From Actinopolymorpha pittospori (GTDB taxonomy: Bacteria; Actinomycetota; Actinomycetes; Propionibacteriales; Actinopolymorphaceae), in assembly GCF_014873875.1 (NCBI RefSeq), contig NZ_JADBEM010000001.1, forward strand, positions 8,742,001-8,806,000: 64,000 bases of DNA, in the 5' to 3' direction. The notes below the pieces were generated by a model that did no database searches, was not told the origin of the DNA, and saw only the letters and a program-made list of their open reading frames with translations. Of the stretch, positions 31,456-40,763 are shown piece by piece. Each line of letters starts with the position of its first letter. Within the stretch, counting starts at the first letter, position 1. The translations under genes were made by a program, and so were the position numbers.

Positions 31456-34400
31456 CTAGGAGAGCCCGTATGCCCGGATCGAGGTCACGGTGAGCTGGCC
31501 ACCCCGGTCGTCCGCGGCGCTCGTCCGGATGGAGACGTAGCCCCCGGGCTTGTTCGGATGCCGGATCTCGGCGGCCCAGTTTCCGTTCGAGTCCTGGCCG
31601 ACCGGTGCCTTGGCCCAGGTCCGGCCGTCGTCGTACGACACCGACAGCGAGACGTCCCGGATCGTTCCCTGGCCTCCTGGCCGCATGATCGGCAGCCCGA
31701 GCCGGAAGGCTCGCCCGGATGGTGCTCGCCCGGACCCGTCGAAGGTGCCCAGCACGAGTGAGTTGAGCATGGTGATCTGCTCGACGTAGTCCGCCGGCGC
31801 GGCCGAGGTGAACGCCCAGTGCCCGTTGACCTCCGTCGCGTACCTCGCCCACGGCACCGCGACCTTGGCCGTGACGTCCAACGTGTAGTCGGCCGAGGTC
31901 CTCGGCTGACCGCCGACTTCCAGGGTGAACGGGTCTGTCGACGTCGCGACGACCTTGCCGTTCCTGCGCAGGGTGCTGGTGCCGTCCACGCCTGTCGGGT
32001 TCCAGATCATCAGGCTGCCGCCGCGTAGCGAGGGTGCGAGGGGTGACATCTGGAAGCTCATGGTGCCGTCGCTGTGCCGGAACCCCTTCACCTCGGGACG
32101 AAAAGCCGCGGGGGTGAAGGTCCGGTCCACCACCTGCCCCGGTTCGTAGACCACCGGGTCGTGGAACTCGGTGTACCAGACCTGCGAGATGGTCGTCCGT
32201 ACATCGAGGTTGTCGGTCCAGGGCAGCGGCTTGCCCGCGAACGCCGGCGTGAACAGGTGCGTTCGGTTGCTCGGGAGCGGCAGGTCGTAGTACCAGCCGA
32301 GCCCCATCGTGGAGTCGCCCGGCAACTGCGCCTCGCGGTGCCAGACGCCGTTCAGGTTCAGCGCCGCGCCCGCGGTCGCGAAGCTCACGTTCATCCGGCT
32401 CAGGTCGGCGTCTCGGACGGTGTACGTCGGGCTTGTCGGCACGCGTCCCTCGTTGCCGAAGGTGAGGTCGTAGGTCCCGCGACTCGACTCGAGCGACCGG
32501 AACATCGCGAACTGGTAGGTCCGCCCGGTCACCTGCGTGGTGGGCAGGGCGTACAGCGGGTTGCGGTGCGGTCCCTCCAGCGTGAGGAGCGTGGTGAACG
32601 GCCAGCCGCCGAGGACCTCGACCGTCCCGAAGATCGTCAGATTCGGCGTCGCGTCGGGTGCGTCGACCTGGGTGCGGACGAGCTTCGCCTGGCGCGCGTC
32701 GAGCGTCACCGTTCGGCTCGCACCCTGCACGTCGATCCGCGGTGCCGACAGCAGGGTGTAGGCCGTCGGCTTGATCCCGGCGGGCGTGGCGACGATCGTG
32801 CCGAAGGTGTAGGTGCCGCGCGGCACCCGGGCGACGAGGCCCTTCGCCGTCGCACGCAGGGTGTACAGGTCTCCGGTCTGGAGGTCGCCGACGACGGCGG
32901 GCGCCGGTTGCAGCTGGCTCAGCGACGTGACGAGCTTGCCGTTGAGGTCGATCGCCCGGATCGTGACGTCGTAGGACTCCGACTCCGCGCCCAGCGTGAA
33001 GGGCGTCTGGACGGCGATGCCAGGCCCGGTGGCGGTGATCCGCCCGTCGTAGGTGACGTCCGTCAGCGCCACCTTCGGGTCCGCGATGACGGTGACCTGT
33101 GCCGTGCTGCGGGCCGGGACGCGCAGCGTCTTGGCGCCGACGCGGATCAGTCCGGCGGGCGCCGGTCCACCGCCGACGGACTCGTGGACCTGGACGCCGA
33201 TCTGGAGGGTGGCGTCGGACGCGGTGGTGTTGCGGTAGGTGAGCTTCCGCGTCGTCACGCTGTCGTGCGGCCAGCGCATGAACAGCGACAGCGAGCCCTC
33301 CTCCACGTTGACACGCTGGGTGAGTGCCCGACCCGGGTCGAGCTGTCCGGCGCCCTGGGCGACGGCGCTCTCCCCCGCGAGCGGCTTCGCCGTACTGATG
33401 AGCAGCGCCTTGAGCTGGGCCGGCGTCCACGTCGGTCGCAGTTGCGCGAGCAGCGCGGCGCCGCCGGTCACGTGCGGCGCGGCCATCGAGGTGCCCGACA
33501 TGCGGGCGTAGGAGTCGCCGACCGGCTCGTCCGGGGTGGACTGGCGCGCTCGGGCCGCGACGATTCCCACGCCGGGAGCCGCGATCTCCGGCTTGAGCGC
33601 GAGGTCACCGGAGCGAGGTCCGCGGCTGGAGAACTCCGCGGTCGCACCCTTCGCGTCGACGGCGCCCACGGTGAGTGCCGCGTCGGCCGAACCGGGCGAG
33701 GTGATCATCTGGTTGTCCGGACCGAGGTTGCCGGCGGCCACGACGAACAGCGTGCGCTTCTGCGCGCTGATCCGGTTGAGCGCGGTCGCGATCGGATCGG
33801 TGCCGTCGGTCGGGAAGGTCGAGCCGACGCTGATGTTGGCGACCTTGACGCCCTGGTCGGCGGCCCATTCCATGCCCGCGATGAGTCGGGACTCGGTGCC
33901 GGCGCCGGTGTCGTCGAGCACCTTGGCACTCACGAGTGTGGCGTCTGGGGCCATGCCCTTGTACCGGCCCTTGGAGGCCGCGCCGCTGCCGGTGATGGTG
34001 GAGGCGACGTGGGTGCCGTGACCGTTCCGGTCGGTCACCACCGGGCTGGTGCTGAAGTTTCGTTCCGCCACGACGGCACCCGCGAGGTCTGGGTGCGTCT
34101 TGTCGATACCGGAGTCGATGACCGCGACCTTCACGCCCTTGCCGGTGTAGCCGAGTTTCCAGGCCCTGGGCGCACCTGTCTGCGGGACGCTGCGGTCCAG
34201 GGTCTCCCGGACGGGACCGTCAAGCCAGACTTGCTGCACACCGGAGGCCAACGTCTGCTGGCTCCTCACCGTCGATTCCGGACGCGAGTTCGCCATGGGA
34301 CCGGCGAGCCAGCGCCAGAACTGTGCCGCCGAACTCTTCTGTGTCACCAGCGCCGACGCGCCGACACTTGGCAGGGACCGGCGTACGGCGACACCACTCG

Positions 34401-34860
34401 GTGCGGCAAGCGCCGACACGCGTTCGCCCGCGGACCTGATGATGAGGGGGATCTGGGTGGTCTTCGCGTCGTCGTATCCCGCGCGGACCAGGCCGGCGAT
34501 CTCGAACAGTCGGCGGTCGAGCTTCCCGGAGGCAACCAGCGGCGCGGCGTCGGAGGGGAGGACCTCGATCTCGCTGCCGTGGCGGCGGGTGCTGAAGGCG
34601 ATGCCGTCGCGGCCGGGGCCGTGCATCGGCACCGCGGTGATCACGCCGCCCGGAGCTGTGGTGAGTCGTACCCGGTCACCGGTCAGCAGCGTCACCGTCG
34701 CCACCTGTTTCCGGTGGTCTACCGGTGCGGCGCTGCGTGAGGTGGCCGCCTGCTTCGCGACCGTCAACTGGGACGGCGGTGCGGCCGTCGCGCCTGGTAT
34801 GCCGGCCACCGCCAGCGCCCCCGCCGACAAGGTGAGCATGGTGGTTCGCAGAAGACCCAT
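31456..34860 (-). CDS. Secreted S8 (subtilisin-like) serine protease, large
   Basis: A 1134-residue exported protease. Residues 1-27 are a signal peptide ending ATAA. A pro-region precedes the catalytic domain (about 235-510) with Asp249 in VAVIDSGIDKTHPDLAG, His281 in RNGHGTHVAS, oxyanion Asn378 in VVAAGNLGP and Ser458 in MSGTSMAAPHV. The remaining 600 residues are beta-rich, probably several Ig- or jelly-roll-like modules, with no membrane anchor or sortase signal. Length matches large streptomycete secreted subtilases of about 1100 residues. It lies alone between a terminator and a divergent NucS gene; a 12-bp palindrome sits just upstream. Confidence 0.92.
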   Translation of the reverse strand: MGLLRTTMLTLSAGALAVAGIPGATAAPPSQLTVAKQAATSRSAAPVDHRKQVATVTLLTGDRVRLTTAPGGVITAVPMHGPGRDGIAFSTRRHGSEIEVLPSDAAPLVASGKLDRRLFEIAGLVRAGYDDAKTTQIPLIIRSAGERVSALAAPSGVAVRRSLPSVGASALVTQKSSAAQFWRWLAGPMANSRPESTVRSQQTLASGVQQVWLDGPVRETLDRSVPQTGAPRAWKLGYTGKGVKVAVIDSGIDKTHPDLAGAVVAERNFSTSPVVTDRNGHGTHVASTITGSGAASKGRYKGMAPDATLVSAKVLDDTGAGTESRLIAGMEWAADQGVKVANISVGSTFPTDGTDPIATALNRISAQKRTLFVVAAGNLGPDNQMITSPGSADAALTVGAVDAKGATAEFSSRGPRSGDLALKPEIAAPGVGIVAARARQSTPDEPVGDSYARMSGTSMAAPHVTGGAALLAQLRPTWTPAQLKALLISTAKPLAGESAVAQGAGQLDPGRALTQRVNVEEGSLSLFMRWPHDSVTTRKLTYRNTTASDATLQIGVQVHESVGGGPAPAGLIRVGAKTLRVPARSTAQVTVIADPKVALTDVTYDGRITATGPGIAVQTPFTLGAESESYDVTIRAIDLNGKLVTSLSQLQPAPAVVGDLQTGDLYTLRATAKGLVARVPRGTYTFGTIVATPAGIKPTAYTLLSAPRIDVQGASRTVTLDARQAKLVRTQVDAPDATPNLTIFGTVEVLGGWPFTTLLTLEGPHRNPLYALPTTQVTGRTYQFAMFRSLESSRGTYDLTFGNEGRVPTSPTYTVRDADLSRMNVSFATAGAALNLNGVWHREAQLPGDSTMGLGWYYDLPLPSNRTHLFTPAFAGKPLPWTDNLDVRTTISQVWYTEFHDPVVYEPGQVVDRTFTPAAFRPEVKGFRHSDGTMSFQMSPLAPSLRGGSLMIWNPTGVDGTSTLRRNGKVVATSTDPFTLEVGGQPRTSADYTLDVTAKVAVPWARYATEVNGHWAFTSAAPADYVEQITMLNSLVLGTFDGSGRAPSGRAFRLGLPIMRPGGQGTIRDVSLSVSYDDGRTWAKAPVGQDSNGNWAAEIRHPNKPGGYVSIRTSAADDRGGQLTVTSIRAYGLS

Positions 34861-34877
34861 CGACCTATCCCCGAATA

Positions 34878-34889
34878 ATCACTAGTGAT
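34878..34889. promoter_or_regulatory. 12-bp perfect palindrome upstream of subtilase gene
   Basis: ATCACTAGTGAT, ending 17 nt before the subtilase ATG and overlapping the A/T-rich likely promoter (GATTAT). Candidate operator. Confidence 0.4.
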
Positions 34890-35032
34890 GTGTCCACGGG
34901 AGCATTCCACGCGGCACGGCCGTTGATGGGTACATCCGTCTATGGTCGGCGAATAGGCGAAATCGCCCGGTTGACGAGGGACTCGCGCAACCGCGCACGA
35001 CAGTGCTGGAGGGCCGCTTCGGACGGCTGAAC

Positions 35033-35038
35033 TAGGCT
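35033..35038 (+). promoter_or_regulatory. -10 element of nucS
   Basis: TAGGCT, 8 nt before GTG 35047. Confidence 0.45.
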
Positions 35039-35046
35039 GCGACGTT

Positions 35047-35724
35047 GTGCGCCTCGTCATCGCTTCCTGCCAGGTCGACTACGTCGGCCGGCTGACCGCC
35101 CATCTGCCGCGCGCGACCCGGCTGATCCTCGTCAAGGCCGACGGCTCGGTGTCCATCCACAACGACGACCGGGCCTACAAGCCGCTCAACTGGATGAGTC
35201 CGCCCTGCAAGCTCCTCGAGCAGCCCGGCGAGGACGGCGAGCCGGACCGCTGGACGGTCACCGGCAAGGACGGCGGGCAGCTCATCATCACCCTCGAAGA
35301 GGTCCTGCACGACTCCTCCCACGAACTCGGCGCCGACCCCGGGCTGCAGAAGGACGGTGTGGAGGCGCACCTGCAGGAGCTCCTCGCCGAGCACCCGGGG
35401 ACCCTGGGCGAAGGGTTGAGCCTCGTCCGCCGCGAGTATCCGACCGCGATCGGTCCGGTCGACCTGTTGTGTCGGGACGCCGCGGGCGCGGCGGTCGCGG
35501 TCGAGATCAAGCGGCGCGGAGAGATCGACGGCGTCGAGCAGCTCACGCGCTATCTCGAACTCCTCAACCGCGACCCGCTCCTCGCACCGGTCCGCGGCAT
35601 GTTCGCCGCCCAGGAGATCAAGCCCCAGGCGCGGGTCCTGGCGGGCGACCGTGGCATCGAGTGCGTGATGGTCGACTACAACGCGCTTCGCGGGCTCGAC
35701 GACCCGTCGATGCGGCTGTTCTGA
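35047..35724 (+). CDS. nucS: Mismatch endonuclease NucS/EndoMS
   Basis: A 225-residue nuclease that cuts both strands at mispaired bases; it is the key enzyme of non-canonical mismatch repair in actinobacteria lacking MutS/MutL. The N-terminal beta-sandwich (VDYVGRLTAHLPRATRLILVK, DDRAYKPLNWMSPPC) binds DNA and the C-terminal RecB-like domain carries Asp139, Glu153 and Lys155 in PVDLLCRD and AVEIKRRG. The C-terminal DDPSMRLF resembles a sliding-clamp-binding tail. GTG 35047 fits a leaderless mRNA. The 3' end overlaps the convergent AraC gene by 49 nt. Confidence 0.95.
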   Translation: MRLVIASCQVDYVGRLTAHLPRATRLILVKADGSVSIHNDDRAYKPLNWMSPPCKLLEQPGEDGEPDRWTVTGKDGGQLIITLEEVLHDSSHELGADPGLQKDGVEAHLQELLAEHPGTLGEGLSLVRREYPTAIGPVDLLCRDAAGAAVAVEIKRRGEIDGVEQLTRYLELLNRDPLLAPVRGMFAAQEIKPQARVLAGDRGIECVMVDYNALRGLDDPSMRLF

Positions 35725-36737
35725 TCGCCGGTCTCCTCGGTCGCCTCAGCCGGGCCGGTCTGTCGGGAGCGGTAGACACCGGGAGGTACGCCGAACCGCT
35801 CGCGGAACACCCGGCTGAAGTGGAACGCGCTCACGAAGCCCGACGCGGCGGCCACCCGCCCAACGGGTAGGTCCGTCGCCTCCAGCAGCCGCGCGGCGTG
35901 CCGCATGCGGGCCTCGCGGAGCGCCCGCATCGGTGTCCGACCGGTCTGCGCCGAGAACAGGTGGGCCAGCCTGGACGGTGAGAGCGCGACCTGGTCCGCC
36001 AGCGAGGCCACCGTGTGGGGTGCCGCCGGGTCGGCCGCGAGCAGGGCCTCGATCCGACGGATCCGCGGGTCGACGTCCGCGCCCGTTCGCCGGGCCGACG
36101 CCTCCGCAGCTCGCGCGTCGTCGGCGGTGTCCCTGACCGCGGCCGTCGCGAGCAGCACCACCTCCTCGACGCGGCCGAGCGCGAGCTCGCGTGCGGTGGT
36201 CCCGGCGGCGACGGCGGGCACGACCTCCCACGCGTCCGCACCGACGGCCTCGGGCAGCGGCCCCTGACCAGACCACCGGGCGTCGGCGTGCAGGCGCCGG
36301 AACGCCTCGTCCAGGCGGTCCCACACGACGTTCGGAACGCCTGCCACGCGGTAGAGCCGGCCGCCCACCTGGTGCGGTCGAAGCCAGGCCTGCCAGGCGG
36401 GACGCGTCTGACAGTGCACCCACCAGAACGACCAGTGGTCGGCCTCGGCGGCGACCGCGTAGTCGTGCGGCACACCCGGGCCCAGCGCGACCAGGTCGCC
36501 TGGTCGCGCCCGGACGTCGACGTCGCCCTGTCGGAACCGGCCGCTCCCGGCCACGGTCCAGGTCAGCAGCCAGCTCGGCGCGCCACGCGCGCGGTGGACG
36601 ACGTAGCCCGGCCGGACGTCGAACCGCGCGGCGAGCAGCAGTTCAGCGGGCGGTGCGGGGGTACCTTCCGCCCCGTCGGTCTCCTCGACATGGTCTCCGG
36701 TAGCAGGATCGGGCAGGTCCTCAGCGGTCACGGGCAT
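35676..36737 (-). CDS. AraC-family transcriptional regulator
   Basis: A 353-residue regulator. The N-terminal cupin-like sensing domain runs to about residue 180 (GYVVHRARGAPSWLLTWTVAG, GDLVALGPGVPHDYA) and the C-terminal double helix-turn-helix covers about 230-325 (VASLADQVALSPSRLAHLFSAQTG, PVGRVAAASGFVSAFHFSRVF). ATG 36737 has GGGAGGGG upstream. It is divergent from a phytanoyl-CoA dioxygenase-family gene with about 90 nt between starts, a typical regulator/target layout. Its last 16 codons lie antisense over the nucS 3' end. Confidence 0.9.
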   Translation of the reverse strand: MPVTAEDLPDPATGDHVEETDGAEGTPAPPAELLLAARFDVRPGYVVHRARGAPSWLLTWTVAGSGRFRQGDVDVRARPGDLVALGPGVPHDYAVAAEADHWSFWWVHCQTRPAWQAWLRPHQVGGRLYRVAGVPNVVWDRLDEAFRRLHADARWSGQGPLPEAVGADAWEVVPAVAAGTTARELALGRVEEVVLLATAAVRDTADDARAAEASARRTGADVDPRIRRIEALLAADPAAPHTVASLADQVALSPSRLAHLFSAQTGRTPMRALREARMRHAARLLEATDLPVGRVAAASGFVSAFHFSRVFRERFGVPPGVYRSRQTGPAEATEETGDQNSRIDGSSSPRSAL

Positions 36738-36826
36738 CCCCTCCCGGCCGGTCGCGCCCTAGCGTCTTTACCAAGGATCTTCTCAGGATGTATCCGCGGA
36801 CGACCGTATCGAGGAGGCGCTCAGCA

Positions 36827-37699
36827 ATGACGAACGTCCATGCCCCCGCGACCGCCGTGACCGTCGTGGACCCCGCGGCCGCGCGCGGGCCGGGGAGCGA
36901 GCCGGACACCGACCCGGCCCGACAGTTCGCCGAGGACGGCTACGCCATCTTCCGGTCGCTCTTCGCACCGGAGGAGGTCGCGGAGATCCGCGCGGAGTTC
37001 ATGGCGATGCACGCCCGGGGTCCCGTGCCCGGCCACTTCGAACCCAGGCCGGACGTCCCGGGCGAACCAGTCGACGTCCTCCACTCCTACCCGCGCGTCA
37101 TGCACCCGCACGTCTTCAACGACCTGGCCCGGCGCTACCTGCTCGACGCCAGGCTGCGGTCGATCCTCGAACGCCTGCTGGGTGAACAGCCCCTCGCCGC
37201 GCAGAGCATGTTCTACTTCAAGCCGCCTGGCGCACGCGGGCAGGCGCTCCACCAGGACAACTTCTACCTGCGCGTCGAGCCGGGCACCTGCGTGGCGGCG
37301 TGGGTCGCCTGTGACGTGATCGACCGGGCCAACGGCGGGCTCGAGGTCGTGCCGGGCACGCACCTGATGGACGTGTTCTGCCCCGAGGACGCCGACCCCG
37401 ACGTGTCGTTCACCCGCGAGTACGTCCCACCGCCCCCCGGTCTCGCACCGGTTCCGGTCGACATGGAGCCGGGCGACGTGCTGTTCTTCAACGGCAGCCT
37501 GGTGCACGGCTCGGGTCCGAACGCGACGACCGACCGGTTCCGGCGTTCGTTCATCTGCCACTACGTCGGCCAACGATCGTGTGAGCGGATCTCACCGTGG
37601 TACAAGACGCTCACCATGGACGGCGACCCGGTGCGGGTGCCCGAGAGCGTCGGCGGTGGCCCCTGTGGCACCGAGACCGACGTCGCCGGTCCCCACTAG
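36827..37699 (+). CDS. Phytanoyl-CoA dioxygenase (PhyH) family protein
   Basis: A 290-residue Fe(II)/2-oxoglutarate dioxygenase. Iron ligands are His and Asp in ALHQDNFYLRV and His in GSLVHGSGPN; the 2-oxoglutarate Arg follows in DRFRRSFICHY. Members hydroxylate small molecules or CoA esters; the substrate here is unknown. ATG 36827 has GAGGAG about 10 nt upstream; an ATG at 36788 is in frame but has none. Divergent from the AraC gene, which probably controls it. Confidence 0.87.
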   Translation: MTNVHAPATAVTVVDPAAARGPGSEPDTDPARQFAEDGYAIFRSLFAPEEVAEIRAEFMAMHARGPVPGHFEPRPDVPGEPVDVLHSYPRVMHPHVFNDLARRYLLDARLRSILERLLGEQPLAAQSMFYFKPPGARGQALHQDNFYLRVEPGTCVAAWVACDVIDRANGGLEVVPGTHLMDVFCPEDADPDVSFTREYVPPPPGLAPVPVDMEPGDVLFFNGSLVHGSGPNATTDRFRRSFICHYVGQRSCERISPWYKTLTMDGDPVRVPESVGGGPCGTETDVAGPH

Positions 37700-37820
37700 G
37701 GCGGGGTCGGACGGATCGTGGTCGGGTGCTGAGCGGGTCCGTCCGCGCGTGCCACCCGGTCCAGTGTTGGTGACTCACGGGACTTGAAGCCGGTCGGGCG
37801 CCGTCTGCATGATCGGGGTC

Positions 37821-38825
37821 ATGGCCAGCGACGCGAGCACCCCACCGAACGAGGCCACCGGCGCCGCCTCCCTCACCGGGCGGGGGCGGCGGGTCCTCGT
37901 CATCGGCGCCGGCGTGATCGGCCTGACCTGCGCCGTGTCGCTGGCGAAGGACGGATACGACGTCCATGTCCTCGCCCGCGACCTGCCCGGGGAGACCACC
38001 TCCGCCGTGGCGGCCGCGATCTGGTTCCCCTACCAGGCGCTGCCGCAGGACCGCGTCACGGCATGGGCGGCGACGTCGTACGCCGCCTTCACCCGGCTGG
38101 CACACGACCACCCGGAGTCCGGCGTCCGGGTCCGGACCGGCCGCGAACTCGTCCGCACCCCCACTTCCCCGCCATGGTGGGCCGACGCGGTGCCGGACCT
38201 TCGTACGGTGACCTCCGCGCCGCCCGGTTACACCGGCGGGTGGGAGTTCGACGCGCCGGTCGTGGACATGGGCGTCTACCTCCCCTTCCTGGTCGACCGG
38301 CTCACCGCGCTCGGCGGCACGCTGACCCGGCAGGCGCTGCCCGGCCTGCCGAACACCGCTCCCATCGTCGTGAACTGCTCCGGCCTGGCCTCCCGCCATC
38401 TCGCGGGTGACCTGACGCTCACGCCGGTCCGCGGCCAGGTCTGCGTCCTCGACCAGGTCGGCATCTCGGAATGGTGGATCGACGACACCGACCCGGACCG
38501 ACCGCTCTACGTCGTCCCCCGCCTCGACGAGATCGTGGTCGGCGGGACCTCCGAGCCCGGCGACTGGGACACCCACCCCCGTCCGGAGACCGCTCGGGAG
38601 ATCCTCGCGGCCGCCACCGAGCTGGTGCCCGCGCTGGCCGGCGCCCGGGTCCGGCGACACCGGGTCGGGCTCCGGCCCAGGCGACCGAGCGTGCGGCTCG
38701 AGCCCGAGATCCGCGACCCTGGCCGGGTGGTGGTGCATTGTTACGGGCATGGGGGCGCGGGCGTGACGTTGTCGTGGGGCTGCGCCGCCGAGGTGGTGGA
38801 AGTCGTCCGCGCCCACACATCGTGA
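37821..38825 (+). CDS. FAD-dependent D-amino-acid oxidase
   Basis: A 334-residue flavoprotein oxidase that deaminates D-amino acids to 2-oxo acids with release of H2O2. The FAD fold is RRVLVIGAGVIGLTCAVSLAKDG near residue 23, AAIWFPYQALPQDRV follows, and the C-terminal family signature is HCYGHGGAGVTLSWGCA. The substrate Arg lies in VGLRPRRPSVRLE. ATG 37821 is preferred to one 12 nt upstream, but neither has a well-spaced ribosome site. It follows the PhyH gene by 121 nt on the same strand; a shared operon is possible. Confidence 0.88.
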   Translation: MASDASTPPNEATGAASLTGRGRRVLVIGAGVIGLTCAVSLAKDGYDVHVLARDLPGETTSAVAAAIWFPYQALPQDRVTAWAATSYAAFTRLAHDHPESGVRVRTGRELVRTPTSPPWWADAVPDLRTVTSAPPGYTGGWEFDAPVVDMGVYLPFLVDRLTALGGTLTRQALPGLPNTAPIVVNCSGLASRHLAGDLTLTPVRGQVCVLDQVGISEWWIDDTDPDRPLYVVPRLDEIVVGGTSEPGDWDTHPRPETAREILAAATELVPALAGARVRRHRVGLRPRRPSVRLEPEIRDPGRVVVHCYGHGGAGVTLSWGCAAEVVEVVRAHTS

Positions 38826-38900
38826 TCGCGTCCGGCTCGCCGCCCGGCTACCGTAACGGCAACACCGTGCCGAACGGCGCAGGCGAAGTGAGGAGCGACC

Positions 38901-39560
38901 GTGGACGAAGCCGACGGACGGCCCGAAGCCGAACGGCCCGAAGCCGACCGACCCGCGACCCGCGCCTCCGACAGTGAACGCGATCAGGTGGTCGAGCTGC
39001 TCTCCGAGCACGCCGCGGTCGGCCGCCTCACCCTCGCCGAGCTGGAGGAGCGCATCCAGCAGGCCTACAACGCCAGGACCCACGCCGAGCTCGCGATCCT
39101 GACCCGTGACCTCCCCGACCACCAGGCCCAGCCGAAGGTCCGGCGCAAGGTCACCCGATGGTTCGTCGCGATCATGGGCGGCTCCACCCGCCGCGGCCGG
39201 TTCCGGCTCAGCGGCAGCGTCATGTCCATCGCGGTGATGGGCGGCGACACCATCGACCTGCGCGACGCCGAGGTCGACGGTGACGAGGTGGTGATCAACG
39301 CCTTCGCCCTGATGGGCGGCACCGACATCTACGTCCCCGACAGCATCGAGCTCGTCGTCGAGGGGTTCGCGCTGATGGGTGGCAACGACGAGCGGGGAAG
39401 CCGCCGTCCTGCCCGCGCCGGCGCACCGGTGATCCGGATCCGGGCCTACTCCCTGATGGGCGGCATCGACGTGTGGCGGCTGCCCTCGGAGAGCCGTGGC
39501 AAGCCGTTGAAGGAGGCGAAGCGGGCCGCGAAGAGGCTCGAACGCGAGTCCGACGGCTGA
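38901..39560 (+). CDS. DUF1707 domain protein
   Basis: A 219-residue protein. An acidic N-terminus is followed by the DUF1707 domain (residues 23-75: ASDSERDQVVELLSEHAAVGRLTLAELEERI), then a repeated beta-helical part with VAIMGGSTRRGRF, SIAVMGGDTIDLRDA, NAFALMGGTDIYVPD and GFALMGGNDERG, as in LiaF-like C-terminal domains. No membrane segment is seen. Function unknown; relatives are linked to cell-envelope stress. GTG 38901 has GAGGAG upstream. Confidence 0.87.
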   Translation: MDEADGRPEAERPEADRPATRASDSERDQVVELLSEHAAVGRLTLAELEERIQQAYNARTHAELAILTRDLPDHQAQPKVRRKVTRWFVAIMGGSTRRGRFRLSGSVMSIAVMGGDTIDLRDAEVDGDEVVINAFALMGGTDIYVPDSIELVVEGFALMGGNDERGSRRPARAGAPVIRIRAYSLMGGIDVWRLPSESRGKPLKEAKRAAKRLERESDG

Positions 39561-39594
39561 ACACCGAGCCGTCCGGGCCGCGGGAGCCGGCCGC

Positions 39595-40323
39595 TCAGTT
39601 CGGGCGTAGCTGGACGTGCACGTCGACGGCCCGGAAGCCGAGCGCGCCGTAGAGACCGTGCAGGCTGGCGACCGCGCAGAGCCACACCGCACGCGGCTCC
39701 AGGCCGAGGGCATACCGTGCCGCCGCGGCCGAGATCGCTCGTCCGATCCCCCGTCCCCGACACTCCGCGACGACCGTCACGGCGGAGATGTACGCCGTAC
39801 CCACGACCTCCCGGACCTGGGCGCACGCGACCGGAACCCCGTCGAGCCGCCCGACCAGCAGGTGGTGGTCGGGTGCGGCCAGCACCGCCGGTGACACCAG
39901 CGGGGCGAGCTCGGCGCCGTAGACGGCGAGGAACTCCTCCGCGCTCGCCGGCGTTCCGACCGCGAGCCCGGCCGGATGCGCTGCGGTGCGCGCCTGCGCG
40001 GCACTACCGAGGACGAGGACCGGAAGCTCGAGCCACGGGGCCAGGCTCCGGTCGCCGAAGACGCCCAGCCGTGCATAGCGTTCGCGGGTCGTCACCACCC
40101 ACTGGTCGGGGCCGCGGTGAGCGTGGCCGGAGAGCCAGTCGATGGCCTGGTCGAGCCCGGCTGGATGCGGTGGAACCATTGCCTTCGCCTGGGTCGCCCA
40201 GGGCTGGTCGATCGGATAGCTCACGCACGGGATGCCACCGACCACCGCGGCTGATCCGGGCGCGCCGGAGGGGAGCTCGACAACAGCCGCCGCCCGTGCC
40301 AGCAGATCGGCGACGTCGGTCAT
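39595..40323 (-). CDS. GNAT-family N-acetyltransferase
   Basis: A 242-residue protein whose C-terminal half is a GNAT domain: VACAQVREVVGTAYISAVTVVAECRGRGIGRAISAAAAR is the acetyl-CoA-binding motif A, and LHGLYGALGFRAVDVHVQL ends the fold. The N-terminal 120 residues are less typical and may form a degenerate second domain. Substrate unknown. ATG 40323 lacks a clear ribosome site; a GTG at 40371 is the alternative. Convergent with the DUF1707 gene. Confidence 0.82.
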   Translation of the reverse strand: MTDVADLLARAAAVVELPSGAPGSAAVVGGIPCVSYPIDQPWATQAKAMVPPHPAGLDQAIDWLSGHAHRGPDQWVVTTRERYARLGVFGDRSLAPWLELPVLVLGSAAQARTAAHPAGLAVGTPASAEEFLAVYGAELAPLVSPAVLAAPDHHLLVGRLDGVPVACAQVREVVGTAYISAVTVVAECRGRGIGRAISAAAARYALGLEPRAVWLCAVASLHGLYGALGFRAVDVHVQLRPN

Positions 40324-40493
40324 CGGAGCACCGCGCGGGGCCGGAACGCCGGTGGGCCAGGACGCGACCACGACCAGGGACGCCTTGATCTGGGCACGGC
40401 GTCACCTTAGCGATCACCGTCCGCGGAGTCCGCCGGTTTTTCGGCTGCCGGGCAACCTGTCCGGGCCAGGCCGCGGGGCCGGCGCGCGGACGC

Positions 40494-40763
40494 TCAGCCG
40501 ATGCGTTCGTCGACGAAGCACCAGCGCCATTCCTCGCCGGGCTCGAAGGAGCGCATCACCGGGTGGCCCACCGCGTTGTAGTGTCCCGTCGCGTGCTTCA
40601 GCGGCGAGGAGTCGCAGCAGCCGACGTGGCCACAGGACAGGCACAGACGCAGGTGCACCCAGTCGTCGCGACCCTCCGCAAGGCAGTCCTCGCATCCCTC
40701 GGTGGTGCTCGCCTCGACCTGGGCGGGTGCCTCCGCGAGGTGAAGGCAGGCTTGGTTGGTCAT
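40494..40763 (-). CDS. UBP-type zinc finger protein
   Basis: An 89-residue zf-UBP domain with its ligands in order: CLHL, EGCEDCLAEG, WVHLRLCLSCGHVGCCD, KHATGHYNAVGHPVMRSF, ending EEWRWCFVDE. In eukaryotes this fold binds ubiquitin tails; bacteria have none, so its ligand is unknown. The ATG overlaps the stop of the Na+/H+ antiporter gene (ATGA) with GGAGGAG upstream, so it is translated with that transporter. Some related antiporters carry such a finger fused at the C-terminus (recalled, not checked). Confidence 0.88.
   Translation of the reverse strand: MTNQACLHLAEAPAQVEASTTEGCEDCLAEGRDDWVHLRLCLSCGHVGCCDSSPLKHATGHYNAVGHPVMRSFEPGEEWRWCFVDERIG

Noticed and set aside
32074..34740. 888-codon open frame on the plus strand
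   Set aside because: It is antisense to the subtilase gene, whose catalytic motifs and signal peptide are unmistakable; the plus-strand translation is Arg/Gly/Asp-rich without any fold. A GC-rich shadow frame.
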